Positions 25,740 through 33,715 of a DNA stretch of 64,000 nucleotides are shown piece by piece (position 1 is the stretch's first letter; each line of letters opens with the position of its first letter). The DNA comes from Paracoccaceae bacterium (GTDB lineage: Bacteria > Pseudomonadota > Alphaproteobacteria > Rhodobacterales > Rhodobacteraceae). A program made the translations under genes and the position numbers. The stretch lies in NCBI GenBank assembly GCA_024236495.1, contig JACKKJ010000001.1:310001-374000 (forward strand), in the 5' to 3' direction. The notes beneath the pieces are model-generated. The model saw only the letters and a list, made by a program, of their open reading frames with translations. It had not been told where the DNA came from and did not search any database.

Positions 25740-26879
25740 TCAGCCCTTGACGGTGCGGCGTTTCTTCTCGACATCGTAGAAGGGCATCGAATGAGTCGTC
25801 GCGGCGATCTCGCCATGAGTGTCGCAGCGCACGGTCAGCTTGGTTCCGTTGTTGGCGCAGTCCACCGGCAGTCGCGCGATCGCGATGTTGTGCTTGTTCA
25901 GCGACGAATACATCGCCTGCGTCACGACGCCGACCTGCTTGCCGTCCCTGAAGACCGGCGCGCCGTTGCCCGGAGGGTTCGTCCCGTCAAGCTTCAGACC
26001 CCAGATCTTGAAGCGTTCCTTGCCTTTGAGCCGATAGTGCTCCTCCGCACCGCGGAACCCCGTCTTGCCCGGCGAAACCGTGAAATCCAGCCCAAGTTCC
26101 CACAGCGTATCGCCCGGGCCCTCATTCTCGAACGGATACATCTCGGAGTTGTCGTAGGGGAAGAAGAGCAGATAGCTTTCCGTCCGCAAGAGGTCGAGCG
26201 TCGTGAACCGGCAGGGAATGATCCCCATGGATGCGCCTTCCTCCAGGATGCGGTCCCAGATCGTCGGCGCGTCCTGGCCGCGGCAGAAGAGCTCGTACCC
26301 GCGTTCGCCAGTATAGCCGGTGCGCGAGATCATCACCGGAAGACCGAAAAGCGATGTCTGCATGTGGCTGAAGTAGTTGAGATCGCGGATGCCCTCGACA
26401 TGCTTCTGAAGATAATCCACCGCAAGCGGCCCCTGCAGGGACAGGTCGTGCAAATTATCGTCGAAACGGATCGACACATCGCGGCCCGTCGCCGCCATCG
26501 TCAGTTGCTCGTGCGCCTGACCGGAGCCGTGCACGACCATCCAGCTGTTCGGACCCATCCGGTAGATCACGCAGTCATCGACGAACTTGCCCGCATCGTT
26601 CAGCATGGTCGCATAGACAGAGCGGCCCGGCATGATCTTTTCGACATTGCGCGTCGTGGCGCGGTCGATCACATGGCTGGCCGCCGGACCGGTTATGTGA
26701 ACCTTCTTCAGGCCGGATACGTCCATCAACCCGGCTTTGGTGCGGATCGCGAGGTATTCCTTTTCAGGATCGCCCTTGCTGTAGGACCAGGCCGTGCCCA
26801 TCCCGCTCCAGTCTTCCAGATCAGACCCCAGCGCGCGGTGGCGGTCGCCAAGTGCGGAGAACCTCCAGGATGCCGTCAT
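25740..26879 (-). CDS. dmmD: GcvT-like THF-dependent subunit of the dimethylamine demethylation system
   Basis: A 379 aa aminomethyltransferase-family protein (AGLMDVSGLKKVHITGPAASHVIDRATTRNVEKI; ISRTGYTGERGYELFC; TESYLLFFPYDNSEMYPFENEGPGDTLWELGLDFTV). It is probably the delta-type subunit that transfers formaldehyde from N-demethylation onto THF as methylene-THF, which FolD then oxidises. The ATG at 26879 has GGGAG 8 bp upstream. It is the first gene of the dmm operon, 70 bp before dmmA. It is not a glycine cleavage T-protein in context, since gcvH and gcvP are absent. It resembles the C-terminal half of Tdm. Confidence 0.85.
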   Translation of the reverse strand: MTASWRFSALGDRHRALGSDLEDWSGMGTAWSYSKGDPEKEYLAIRTKAGLMDVSGLKKVHITGPAASHVIDRATTRNVEKIMPGRSVYATMLNDAGKFVDDCVIYRMGPNSWMVVHGSGQAHEQLTMAATGRDVSIRFDDNLHDLSLQGPLAVDYLQKHVEGIRDLNYFSHMQTSLFGLPVMISRTGYTGERGYELFCRGQDAPTIWDRILEEGASMGIIPCRFTTLDLLRTESYLLFFPYDNSEMYPFENEGPGDTLWELGLDFTVSPGKTGFRGAEEHYRLKGKERFKIWGLKLDGTNPPGNGAPVFRDGKQVGVVTQAMYSSLNKHNIAIARLPVDCANNGTKLTVRCDTHGEIAATTHSMPFYDVEKKRRTVKG

Positions 26880-27365
26880 CGAATACTCCCTTGATTTGCG
26901 TTTCTCGCTGTTCCGGGTGGCCTCCACACAAGGAGAACGTGCCCGGCTTTTCCGGTGCCATAGTCGTAGGGAACGCCCGCAGAGCAGCGAAGAATCTTCG
27001 TAGCCCAAGCCCAAAGAAATTAGCGGCAGCACCCGTTTGTCTCTGACTATGCGGGCCGCATCCGCCGTTCGCAAGAATAAATGTTTACTGTGGGTGCAAT
27101 TCCGGACTGCAACAGGGCGCAGTACATGGACCCGCTTCGCAATCGCAAGTTCAGGTGGATGCCGCGAAATGCAAATCAGCCTCAGGCCCCCGCCCCGCAG
27201 CGGAGGTGCGTTTCGCGAGCGAGGGCGCCCAGGCGCCCGCCCCGCGCTTCGAAGACACGAAAAGGAACCGGCCGCCTGACCACGCGATGGTTCGAAGTGG
27301 AACAGGACGGCATCGGGAATCCCGCGCCGCCCGTCCTCCTCATTGCGGCCCGTGTCAGGGCCTCG
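26880..27365. other. 486 bp upstream region of the dmm operon
   Basis: I see no supported gene between the cupin stop and the dmmD start. Both genes read leftward, so this region holds the end of the cupin transcript and the dmm promoter. An AT-richer patch around 27000-27100 is the likeliest promoter area, but I could not define -35/-10 boxes with confidence. Confidence 0.35.
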
Positions 27366-27728
27366 CTATTCGAGCGGGGTCTCTGCCGAGGGTATGTGGA
27401 CGGCGAGAACACATCCCGTGGGCGTCCAGGAATTGTGTTCGCTGCCATCACGGTAGAACACGAGGTCACCAGCGCGAAGGATTGTCCCGTCGCTTTCGTG
27501 CAATTCGCCCTCAAGGATCAGAAACTGCTCATGACCGTTGTGGCGGTGGCTGCGCGTGCGCATACCGGCAGGCATGCGATAGACATGGAACCCCTCGCCC
27601 AATGGTCGATCATCATCGAGCTGCAGGATGCTGTCGCCCATTGCCACCCCATCAGGATAGACGAAGGGCGTGAAGCTGGCATCGTGAATATTGGCGACCC
27701 GGCGTTCGCCGGCCTCAATCGATTTCAA
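27366..27728 (-). CDS. Small cupin-domain protein
   Basis: A 120 aa single-domain cupin. The first metal-binding motif is visible as HRHNGHEQFLILEGELHES and the second as AGDLVFYRDGSEHNSW, giving His/Glu ligands for a mononuclear metal. It resembles ChrR-type or isomerase-like small cupins with no fixed function. The start is TTG 27728, with GGAG six bases upstream; a TTG six codons farther out lacks a ribosome site. It is monocistronic, between the dmm promoter region and tRNA-Phe. A link to amine metabolism is not supported beyond proximity. Confidence 0.78.
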   Translation of the reverse strand: MKSIEAGERRVANIHDASFTPFVYPDGVAMGDSILQLDDDRPLGEGFHVYRMPAGMRTRSHRHNGHEQFLILEGELHESDGTILRAGDLVFYRDGSEHNSWTPTGCVLAVHIPSAETPLE

Positions 27729-28051
27729 AGCGTATCTCCAGGGCAAGTGCTCCGCGTGCCGCTCATTTTGAACGCGAAGTCAATCCAGCGTCAATCGTAA
27801 CTGCAACAGCAAGAACGCTACCAATGAAACCGACCGACATGCGTCGGGCAGGGACCGGGCAACCTACCCCCTCGCACGCCCGTCGACGCCCCCAGAGCCA
27901 TCATGGCCCCCAACGCACGGTGGACACGGTCACCCGCCATACGGCAGAGGGACACGGCGGTCGTGATCTTATCCTACGTCTTGCCCGGAAGACGCCGGCC
28001 TTGTCCTAGCCGTCCGGGTCAAAAACAGTGTATGTCTTTCAGGGATTTAAG

Positions 28052-28127
28052 TGGTGCCCAGAGCCGGAATCGAACCAGCGACACGCGGATTTTCAATCCG
28101 CTGCTCTACCAACTGAGCTATCTGGGC
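28052..28127 (-). tRNA. tRNA-Phe (anticodon GAA)
   Basis: The 76 nt cloverleaf on the minus strand has a GCCCAGA/TCTGGGC acceptor stem, TAGCTCAGTTGGTAGAGCA D-arm, anticodon loop with GAA, GGTTCGATTCC T-arm and an encoded CCA end. It follows yacG by about 80 bp, as in many Rhodobacterales. Confidence 0.97.
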
Positions 28128-28209
28128 ACCGGGGGCGTTTCCGCCCGGGTGGCGCGTTCTTAGGCGAGTGTGCGAGGGCTGTCCAGAGGGAAATGGCGGA
28201 ATCTGCGCT

Positions 28210-28386
28210 TCAGTGGAGCGGCTCTTCGTCCGGCCTTCGCGGTGCGCGATCTTCCTCCTCGCCCGCGTCGCCGGGGATGACATAGGCGCCCGTCAACCAG
28301 CGGCCAAGGTCGATGTCGGCGCAGCGCCTGGAACAGAAGGGGCGATACTTCGGGTCGCTGTCCTTGCGGCAGATCGGGCAGGTCAT
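28210..28386 (-). CDS. yacG: DNA gyrase inhibitor/zinc-ribbon protein YacG
   Basis: A 58 aa zinc protein that begins MTCPIC and has the second cysteine pair in FCSRRCADIDLGRWLTG, the diagnostic YacG core, followed by an acidic tail with EEED. It binds zinc and, in E. coli, GyrB. The ATG overlaps the stop of the RNase G gene (ATGA), so it is the last gene of the infA-maf-RNase G-yacG string. It is too short for most open-frame filters. Confidence 0.92.
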   Translation of the reverse strand: MTCPICRKDSDPKYRPFCSRRCADIDLGRWLTGAYVIPGDAGEEEDRAPRRPDEEPLH

Positions 28387-29435
28387 GGCGCGGTGCCCCG
28401 CAAGAGCTCGGCAAGCGGAAGACGATCGCGCTTGCGCTGGATCTCGAACATGCCAAGGGGCGTCCAGCCCGCCAGGCTGGTTTCGGCGGCCTCGCCACGG
28501 AAAGCCGCGCGCAGCTGCTGTTCCACCGCCGCGCGGTCGCGTTTCGGCATCGGCGCAAAATCGACAACGATCTGGCCGCCAAGGCCGCGCAGCCGCAACT
28601 GCCGGGGCAGGTCGCGGGCGGCGGCAATATTGGCCTTGAGGCCCGCGGCCGGGCTTGTGTCCGCGCCGGTGTTCACGTCGACCGCCACCAGCGCGCGGGT
28701 CGGCTCGACGACCATCGTCCAGCCGCCATGCAGCGTGACCTCGGGCACAAGTGCTGCCTCGATCATCTCGTCAAGCCCATGGCGGGCAAAGGCGCCCTCG
28801 TCCTCGTCGATCTCGTCGGGGGCGGGTTCGGCCCAATCGCGCCAGGCCTCCTCGTGCGGCATCGGTGCATCGACCAGAAGCTCCGGCTTGCCGGCGCAGT
28901 CCGCGGCGACGGCCTCGGCCAGTTCGCGCATTGCGGCGATGTCGCCGGTGACCGCGGCATCACCCTCGGCCTCGGCGGCGGAACGCAGGATCAGGCCGAA
29001 TTCGCAGCCCTTCATCGCCTCGGCCGCCAGCGCGCCAAGGTGGGCGCGCGCGTCTTCGTCCCGAATCCGGCGGGAAATGTTCAGCCCCGGCGCGTCGGGT
29101 GTGACGATGGCAAGGCGGCTCTTGAAAAGAAGCCGGGTCGAAACCGGAAGCGCCTTGCCCCCTTCGGCATGGCCGGACACCTGCACGACGATCGGCTGGC
29201 CCGGCGTCAGGCCCCGGGTTTCCCTGAGAAAGCCCCTGCGCCCCTCGGGCAGCTTGACGAAGACGCCGCCCTGCCCCTTCACGAAGCGGTCGAGCGTGCC
29301 GCGCAGGATCGCGCCGGGCGCGGGGGGCGCATCGTCTGCGGGCGCGACCAGAAGATCCTCTAGCCGCCCGTCGACGACCAGCGCCGCCGCCTCGCGTTCG
29401 CGATATTCGCCCAGAACGACCAGCCGCCCCTTCAT
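28383..29435 (-). CDS. rng: Ribonuclease G/E-type endoribonuclease
   Basis: A 350 aa protein of the short alphaproteobacterial RNase G/E form. The S1-like N-terminal part contains AILRGTLDRFVKGQGGVFVKLPEGRRGFL. The catalytic DNase I-like part contains VAVDVNTGAD and GGQIVVDFAPM, whose Asp residues coordinate Mg2+. The zinc-link CPxC and the long C-terminal scaffold of RNase E are missing, as usual in this short type. The ATG at 29435 has GGAG seven bases upstream and overlaps the maf stop. It processes rRNA and mRNA; a full-length RNase E is probably encoded elsewhere. Confidence 0.88.
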   Translation of the reverse strand: MKGRLVVLGEYREREAAALVVDGRLEDLLVAPADDAPPAPGAILRGTLDRFVKGQGGVFVKLPEGRRGFLRETRGLTPGQPIVVQVSGHAEGGKALPVSTRLLFKSRLAIVTPDAPGLNISRRIRDEDARAHLGALAAEAMKGCEFGLILRSAAEAEGDAAVTGDIAAMRELAEAVAADCAGKPELLVDAPMPHEEAWRDWAEPAPDEIDEDEGAFARHGLDEMIEAALVPEVTLHGGWTMVVEPTRALVAVDVNTGADTSPAAGLKANIAAARDLPRQLRLRGLGGQIVVDFAPMPKRDRAAVEQQLRAAFRGEAAETSLAGWTPLGMFEIQRKRDRLPLAELLRGTAP

Positions 29436-30010
29436 GCGCATTCTCCGAAAATGGTGATGCCGGCGGCCTGCAACAGCGTCGCAGTTTCCGCGACGGGCAG
29501 GCCGACGACGCCGGTGAACGACCCCTGTATCCACGGGATGAGTGCCCCGAAACGGCCCTGGATGCCATAGGCCCCGGCCTTGCCCTGCCACTCGCCGCTG
29601 GCGAGATAGCCGTTCACCTCGGCGTCCGACAGCGTCTTGACCTTGACGACGGTCTCGACGACGCGTTCCCACAGCCGGTCGCCGCTGCGCACCGCGACAG
29701 CGGTCACCACGCGGTGCCGGCGCCCTGAAAGCGCCCAAAGGAACGCCGCCGCCTCGCCCGCGTCGGCGGGCTTGCCGAGAATACGGCGGCCGAGTGCGAC
29801 GGTCGTGTCGGCGCAAAGCACGACCTCGCCATCGCCGCAAGCGACCGCCAGCGCCTTTTCGCGCGCCATGCGGGCGCAATAGGGACGCGGCAGTTCACCC
29901 CTTGCGGGGGTCTCGTCGATGTCGGGGGCACGGATGTCGTCGGGCACAAGCCCGATCTGCGCCAGAAGCTCCCTCCGGCGCGGGCTGGCCGATCCCAGGA
30001 TCAGCCGCAC
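29432..30010 (-). CDS. maf: Maf-family nucleoside triphosphate pyrophosphatase
   Basis: A 192 aa protein with the N-terminal Maf signature LGSASPRRRELLAQIGL, then PARGELPRPYCARMAREKA, VLCADTTVALGRRILGKP and GAYGIQGRFGALI. Maf proteins hydrolyse non-canonical or excess nucleotides (dTTP/UTP or m7GTP types); the subtype is not clear here. It lies 1 bp after infA and overlaps the RNase gene, so the four genes are translationally coupled. Confidence 0.92.
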   Translation of the reverse strand: MRLILGSASPRRRELLAQIGLVPDDIRAPDIDETPARGELPRPYCARMAREKALAVACGDGEVVLCADTTVALGRRILGKPADAGEAAAFLWALSGRRHRVVTAVAVRSGDRLWERVVETVVKVKTLSDAEVNGYLASGEWQGKAGAYGIQGRFGALIPWIQGSFTGVVGLPVAETATLLQAAGITIFGECA

Positions 30011-30011
30011 G

Positions 30012-30230
30012 TTACTTGAAGCGGTAGTTGATACGGCCCTTCGTCAGATCGTAGGGCGTCATTTCCACCTGAACCCGGTCGCCGGCCAGAACACGGATGC
30101 GGTTCTTGCGCATCTTTCCTGCCGTATGTGCGATGATCTCATGGCCGTTTTCCAGCTCGACCCTGAACGTCGCGTTCGGCAGGAGTTCCTTCACGACACC
30201 AGGAAATTCGAGCATTTCTTCCTTGGCCAT
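30012..30230 (-). CDS. infA: Translation initiation factor IF-1
   Basis: A 72 aa S1/OB-fold protein of exact IF-1 length. It contains MAKEEMLEFPGVV, NATFRVELENGHEIIAHTAGKMRKNRIRVLAGD and the ending YDLTKGRINYRFK. It binds the 30S A site during initiation. A strong AAGGAG lies 5 bases upstream of the ATG at 30230. It heads the infA-maf-RNase G-yacG operon. Confidence 0.98.
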   Translation of the reverse strand: MAKEEMLEFPGVVKELLPNATFRVELENGHEIIAHTAGKMRKNRIRVLAGDRVQVEMTPYDLTKGRINYRFK

Positions 30231-30312
30231 GTTCACTCCTTGACAGTTCGCCCGCCAAAGTCCGCGGGCGCGCTCTAAATGCGCCCCCAAGGGGGACTTT
30301 TCAAGCGCATTG

Positions 30313-31206
30313 TCAAGCCTTGTTGATGATAATGACGGTCTCGGAGGGTGCGATCTGTTCCGGCCAGTGGCTGAGGTTCAGCACGCCGCCGTCCGCGCGC
30401 ACCGCCCGGATCGCGTCAAGCGATACCTCAGCGAAGACCCAGCCGGGTTCGCCAAGCGGCCCTTCAGCCAGGATGCCCTCGGGCGGAAAGCCGCGGTCGG
30501 GCGGTCCGTAGACCGACGCGCGGCCGGTGTTCGCCTCCATCCCCGCGCACCAGGATGCCTGGCCGACGACCGGGGCATGGACCGCGACCATCTGGTTCTC
30601 AAGCGCCCGCGCCATCGCGCCCACGCGCACCCGCGTGAAACCTGCCAGCGCCTCGGTCGCAGAGGGAACAAGGAGGATCTCCGCCCCGGCCTCGGCCAGG
30701 CGGCGCGCAAGCAGCGGGAATTCGCAGTCGTAGCAGATCGAAACGCCGATCTTGCCCAGCGGCGTGTCGAAAAGCTTCACGTCGCGGCCCGGCGCGATGT
30801 CCCAGTCCTCGCGTTCCCAGCGCGTCATCATCGCCTTGTCCTGATGGCCAAGGATGCCGTCCGGCCCATAGAAGGTCGCGCGGTTCAGCGGTCTCACGGC
30901 ATCGATCGCGGGGTCGATCACCGGGCCCGATCCGCCCAGGATATAGACCCCGTGTTCGGCGGCCAGCCGTAGATGAAGCGCATCCGACGCCGCCTTGTGG
31001 CGCGCGACCTCGCGCAGGCAGTCATCCTGATCCGCGGCAACCTCGCGTCCGCCAAGGCTGGCCAGTTCCATCGCCCCGTATTCCGGAAAGACAAGGATCC
31101 GCGCGCCCTCTGCCGCTGCCTCCGCGACCCAGCGGGAAAGCTTCGCTTCGTAGTCGGACCAGGTGTCGAACCAGTCCAGAGGGTAGGCGGCAGCGGCGAT
31201 CTTCAT
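30313..31206 (-). CDS. Nitrilase-superfamily carbon-nitrogen hydrolase
   Basis: A 297 aa protein with the Glu-Lys-Cys triad in order: ILVFPEYGAME, then GHQDKAMMTRWERE and ISICYDCEFPLL-type context (GVSICYDCEF). It ends with SETVIIINKA. It should hydrolyse an amide or N-carbamoyl C-N bond. It sits with a GNAT gene (31237-31824), and the two domains occur fused in one protein elsewhere (YhcX type), which suggests that they work together. With the NTF2-like gene it forms a trio inserted between infA and the phosphatase gene. The substrate is unknown. Confidence 0.87.
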   Translation of the reverse strand: MKIAAAAYPLDWFDTWSDYEAKLSRWVAEAAAEGARILVFPEYGAMELASLGGREVAADQDDCLREVARHKAASDALHLRLAAEHGVYILGGSGPVIDPAIDAVRPLNRATFYGPDGILGHQDKAMMTRWEREDWDIAPGRDVKLFDTPLGKIGVSICYDCEFPLLARRLAEAGAEILLVPSATEALAGFTRVRVGAMARALENQMVAVHAPVVGQASWCAGMEANTGRASVYGPPDRGFPPEGILAEGPLGEPGWVFAEVSLDAIRAVRADGGVLNLSHWPEQIAPSETVIIINKA

Positions 31207-31236
31207 GTCATGTCCTTTCCCGGATACGCGGATGCG

Positions 31237-31824
31237 TCAAAGTGCGCGCATCCAGAACTGCAGCTGTTTCAGGGTCTCGCGGGGCTGGCCGCGATCCTTC
31301 CAGGCATATTCGGCGACCATGCCCGGCTGCGGTTCGTAGCCGCGTTTGCGCCAGAACGCGTCAAGCGGCCGGTAGTCGGCGGGGCGCTCGGGATGATCGG
31401 CGGGCCGGATCACCGAACAGAAGGCGGCATGGCCGCGACCCAGTTTCCGGGCCTGCGCCTCGCGCGCGTCGAAGAAGGCGTGACCAAGCCCGCGCCCCCG
31501 GTAGTCGGGCAAGAGCACCGATTCCGCGCAGTAGAACACATCGCGCAGATCCATGCCGCGCGCGGCAAAGGGGGCGCCGAAATCGTCCGAATGTTCTTCC
31601 ATCGGCGCGCCGGTCGAGGCACCGATCAACCGCGCGCCGTCGAAGGCGCCGACCAGAACCGCGCCGCCGCTGCCGCAATAGCGCGACAGGTAGCGGCGTT
31701 CGTAGTCCATGTCGCCGTCGTAAAGATACGGCCAGTGCCGGAAGACCTCGATCCTGAGCCGCGCGACATCGTCAAGCGCGGCTTCAAAGGCCGCGCCCGT
31801 CAGCGTCAGGACCTCGATCGTCAT
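31237..31824 (-). CDS. GNAT-family N-acetyltransferase
   Basis: A 195 aa acetyltransferase with the acetyl-CoA-binding segment ESVLLPDYRGRGLGHAFFDAREAQARKLG and a C-terminal ending LKQLQFWMRAL, close to the acetyltransferase half of YhcX-like GNAT/nitrilase fusions. It starts at the ATG overlapping the NTF2-like stop (ATGA) and lies 30 bp before the nitrilase gene. It probably modifies the same metabolite as its neighbour, or the pair serves metabolite repair. No substrate can be named. Confidence 0.83.
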   Translation of the reverse strand: MTIEVLTLTGAAFEAALDDVARLRIEVFRHWPYLYDGDMDYERRYLSRYCGSGGAVLVGAFDGARLIGASTGAPMEEHSDDFGAPFAARGMDLRDVFYCAESVLLPDYRGRGLGHAFFDAREAQARKLGRGHAAFCSVIRPADHPERPADYRPLDAFWRKRGYEPQPGMVAEYAWKDRGQPRETLKQLQFWMRAL

Positions 31825-32219
31825 TTGCTGACCTGCGCGATCCAGTCGTTAAGGTTGTAATAGGTGGTCACGCGGGTGATCTTGCCATCCTTGAGCGTGA
31901 AGAACCCGCCGGCCGGCAGAACGTACTTCTGCCCCTTTGCCTCGGGCAGGCCGGGATCGGTCTTCAGATAGGTTCCGTTCACCGTGAACTCCGCCGCGCC
32001 GCGTGTGCCTTCGTCATTGGCAAAGACCACCATGTCGGTCAGCACTTCCTTGTAGGTCTCGCTCATGTGGCGGCAGAATTCCACGAAGGCTTCCTTGCCA
32101 AGCCGCGTCGCGCCCTCGTTCACATGATGGGCGAAGTCGTCGTGCAGCGTCGCAATCATTCCTTCGATGTCGCCCTGGTTGAAGGCGTCGTAATAGGCCT
32201 GGATGGTGGCACGGCTCAT
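31821..32219 (-). CDS. NTF2/SnoaL-like protein (ketosteroid-isomerase fold)
   Basis: A 132 aa cone-shaped NTF2-like domain: ATIQAYYDAFNQGDIEGMIATLHDDFAHHVNEG at the start and KYVLPAGGFFTLKDGKITRVTTYYNLNDWIAQV at the end, a full family length. Such proteins bind small ligands and may act as isomerases or simple hydrolases. The ATG at 32219 begins the fold. Its stop is coupled to the GNAT start. It heads the three-gene accessory operon. Confidence 0.82.
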   Translation of the reverse strand: MSRATIQAYYDAFNQGDIEGMIATLHDDFAHHVNEGATRLGKEAFVEFCRHMSETYKEVLTDMVVFANDEGTRGAAEFTVNGTYLKTDPGLPEAKGQKYVLPAGGFFTLKDGKITRVTTYYNLNDWIAQVSK

Positions 32220-32747
32220 GGGCGTTTTCCTTGGCGGCTGTTGCTGGGTCTTCCGGTGGCTAGCCCGCAAGCCCCCTTGGCCGCAAGACCGCCGGAGACG
32301 AAAATGCGCATGTTTGCGACAGCACCGGGCGGCCCGGCCTGGCGGTGCGCGACCTGCGCGGCGTAATCCTCGGCGTCGAACCAGCCACGGGACGACTGGA
32401 TCAGCCCATCGGCGGAAGGATCCAATTCCTCCCCCCTGCATGTCAAGCGGGTGGCCGGTCCCCGAATGGTCGGGCGATCCGCAGGTCGTCGAGGATGACC
32501 CGCATCCGGTTCACATCGGCATGGATCCCCGCGGCCATTTCCGCGATCTTCGTGCAGCCCTGCCAGGGCGTCACCGATTGATCACGATCGACCCCGCCGG
32601 CACATGGCAGGCCGCGACACGCCGGGGGTCGCCCGAGGTCCGGGCACCCTCATATGAGGCTGCAATTTCCCTGGTCGCCCTGTGCCGGGACATCGTCGCC
32701 CCCCTCATGCCGCTGCCCGGTCGGGATGAGCAAACGGGGAGGAGCTG
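32220..32747. other. 528 bp gap at the boundary of the accessory trio
   Basis: There is no gene I can defend. A short minus-strand frame ending at 32443 reads like protein (KIAEMAAGIHADVNRMRVIL...) but has no start with a ribosome site, so it may be gene debris. The region separates the NTF2-like operon from the phosphatase gene and must contain the trio's promoter. Confidence 0.35.
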
Positions 32748-33239
32748 TCAAACCGGTGCGTTCCCCGCCGTCTCCGGGTCTTCGTGCGGCGGGCCGAAGC
32801 GCTGGATCATCCGCTGGGCGATCTGGTCCCGGGTCTGGCGATAGGCGGCCAGCTTCGTCTCCCGCGTCTCGCCGATGCCGGTGGGGTCCATGATCGGCCA
32901 GTACTCCACATCCAGATGGAAATAGCGTGTCAGTTCCAGCGCCTGCCGCTGGCTTGCCGGAGACAGCGCGACGACAAGGTCGAACCCCGAAAGGTCGTCA
33001 CCCCACTGCTGCATCTCCTCGAAACTGCGCGACCGGTGCCGCGCCAGCGCCACCCCGATCTCCTCGCAGACCGCGACCGCGAAGCCGTCAACCTCAAGGT
33101 CGTTCTTGACCCCGGCGGACTGGACATAGGTGTTGCGCCCGTAAAGCTTTTTCATCAGCCCCTCTGCCATCGGCGAGCGGACGGCATTGTGGTCGCAGCA
33201 GAAGAGCACCGAATGCGGCAGCCCGTTGCCCAAGGTCAC
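32748..33239 (-). CDS. Low-molecular-weight protein-tyrosine-phosphatase-like protein
   Basis: A 163 aa protein with the LMW-PTP P-loop FC-C-DHNAV-R-SPMAEG (nucleophile Cys15, Arg21) and a general-acid loop near IMDPTGIGETRE. It has the fold of tyrosine phosphatases and ArsC reductases; the loop differs from that of the ArsC-type domain at 0.9 kb. The GTG start at 33239 overlaps the UPF0262 stop. It belongs to the conserved hisD-UPF0262-phosphatase string, so a housekeeping role is likely. Confidence 0.87.
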   Translation of the reverse strand: MTLGNGLPHSVLFCCDHNAVRSPMAEGLMKKLYGRNTYVQSAGVKNDLEVDGFAVAVCEEIGVALARHRSRSFEEMQQWGDDLSGFDLVVALSPASQRQALELTRYFHLDVEYWPIMDPTGIGETRETKLAAYRQTRDQIAQRMIQRFGPPHEDPETAGNAPV

Positions 33240-33715
33240 CCCCCGAAATGCAGGACGCAGATGAGGGTGAAGAGGCGTCGCGCGGTGTCGATGTCCAGCT
33301 CTGCCTTCCCGTCGAGCCGTTCCACCAGGATCCGAGCGCCTTCGTTGTGAATGCCCCTGCGCGCCATGTCGATCGCCTCGATCTGGCTGGGCGGCAGGCG
33401 TTTCACCGCCTCGAAATAGCTTTCGCAGATCTGGAAATAGTCCTTCACGACCTGCCGGAACGGCCCCAGCGACAGGTGGATTTCGCCCACCTTATCGCCG
33501 TCCTCGGACTGGATGTCGAACACCAGCCGCTTTTCGCGGATCGCAAGCGCAAGGCGGAACGGGCCTTCGGGGGCGGGGCCCTCGCCTCGGGCGGGCAGGG
33601 CAAAGCTGTTGTCTTCGAGAAGGTCGAATACCGCGACCTTGCGTTCCTGTTCCACCTCGGCGGTGGGGGCGGGCAGGCCGCTGTCGTCGATGTCGATCTG
33701 GCAGATGCGGCTCAT
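33236..33715 (-). CDS. UPF0262 family protein
   Basis: A 159 aa protein of the alphaproteobacterial UPF0262 family: RICQIDIDDSGL, RLALAIREKRLVFDIQ, LSLGPFRQVVKDYFQICESYFEAVKRLPPSQIEAIDMARRGIHNEGA and the ending LFTLICVLHFG. Its function is unknown. AGGAGG sits six bases before the ATG at 33715, and that ATG overlaps the hisD stop; a GTG one codon earlier is possible. It is coupled downstream to the phosphatase gene. Confidence 0.92.
   Translation of the reverse strand: MSRICQIDIDDSGLPAPTAEVEQERKVAVFDLLEDNSFALPARGEGPAPEGPFRLALAIREKRLVFDIQSEDGDKVGEIHLSLGPFRQVVKDYFQICESYFEAVKRLPPSQIEAIDMARRGIHNEGARILVERLDGKAELDIDTARRLFTLICVLHFGG

Noticed and set aside
25740..26879. DmmD as the glycine-cleavage T-protein
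   Set aside because: gcvH and gcvP are absent, and the gene heads an operon with the dimethylamine oxygenase subunits. A THF-dependent demethylase partner fits better.
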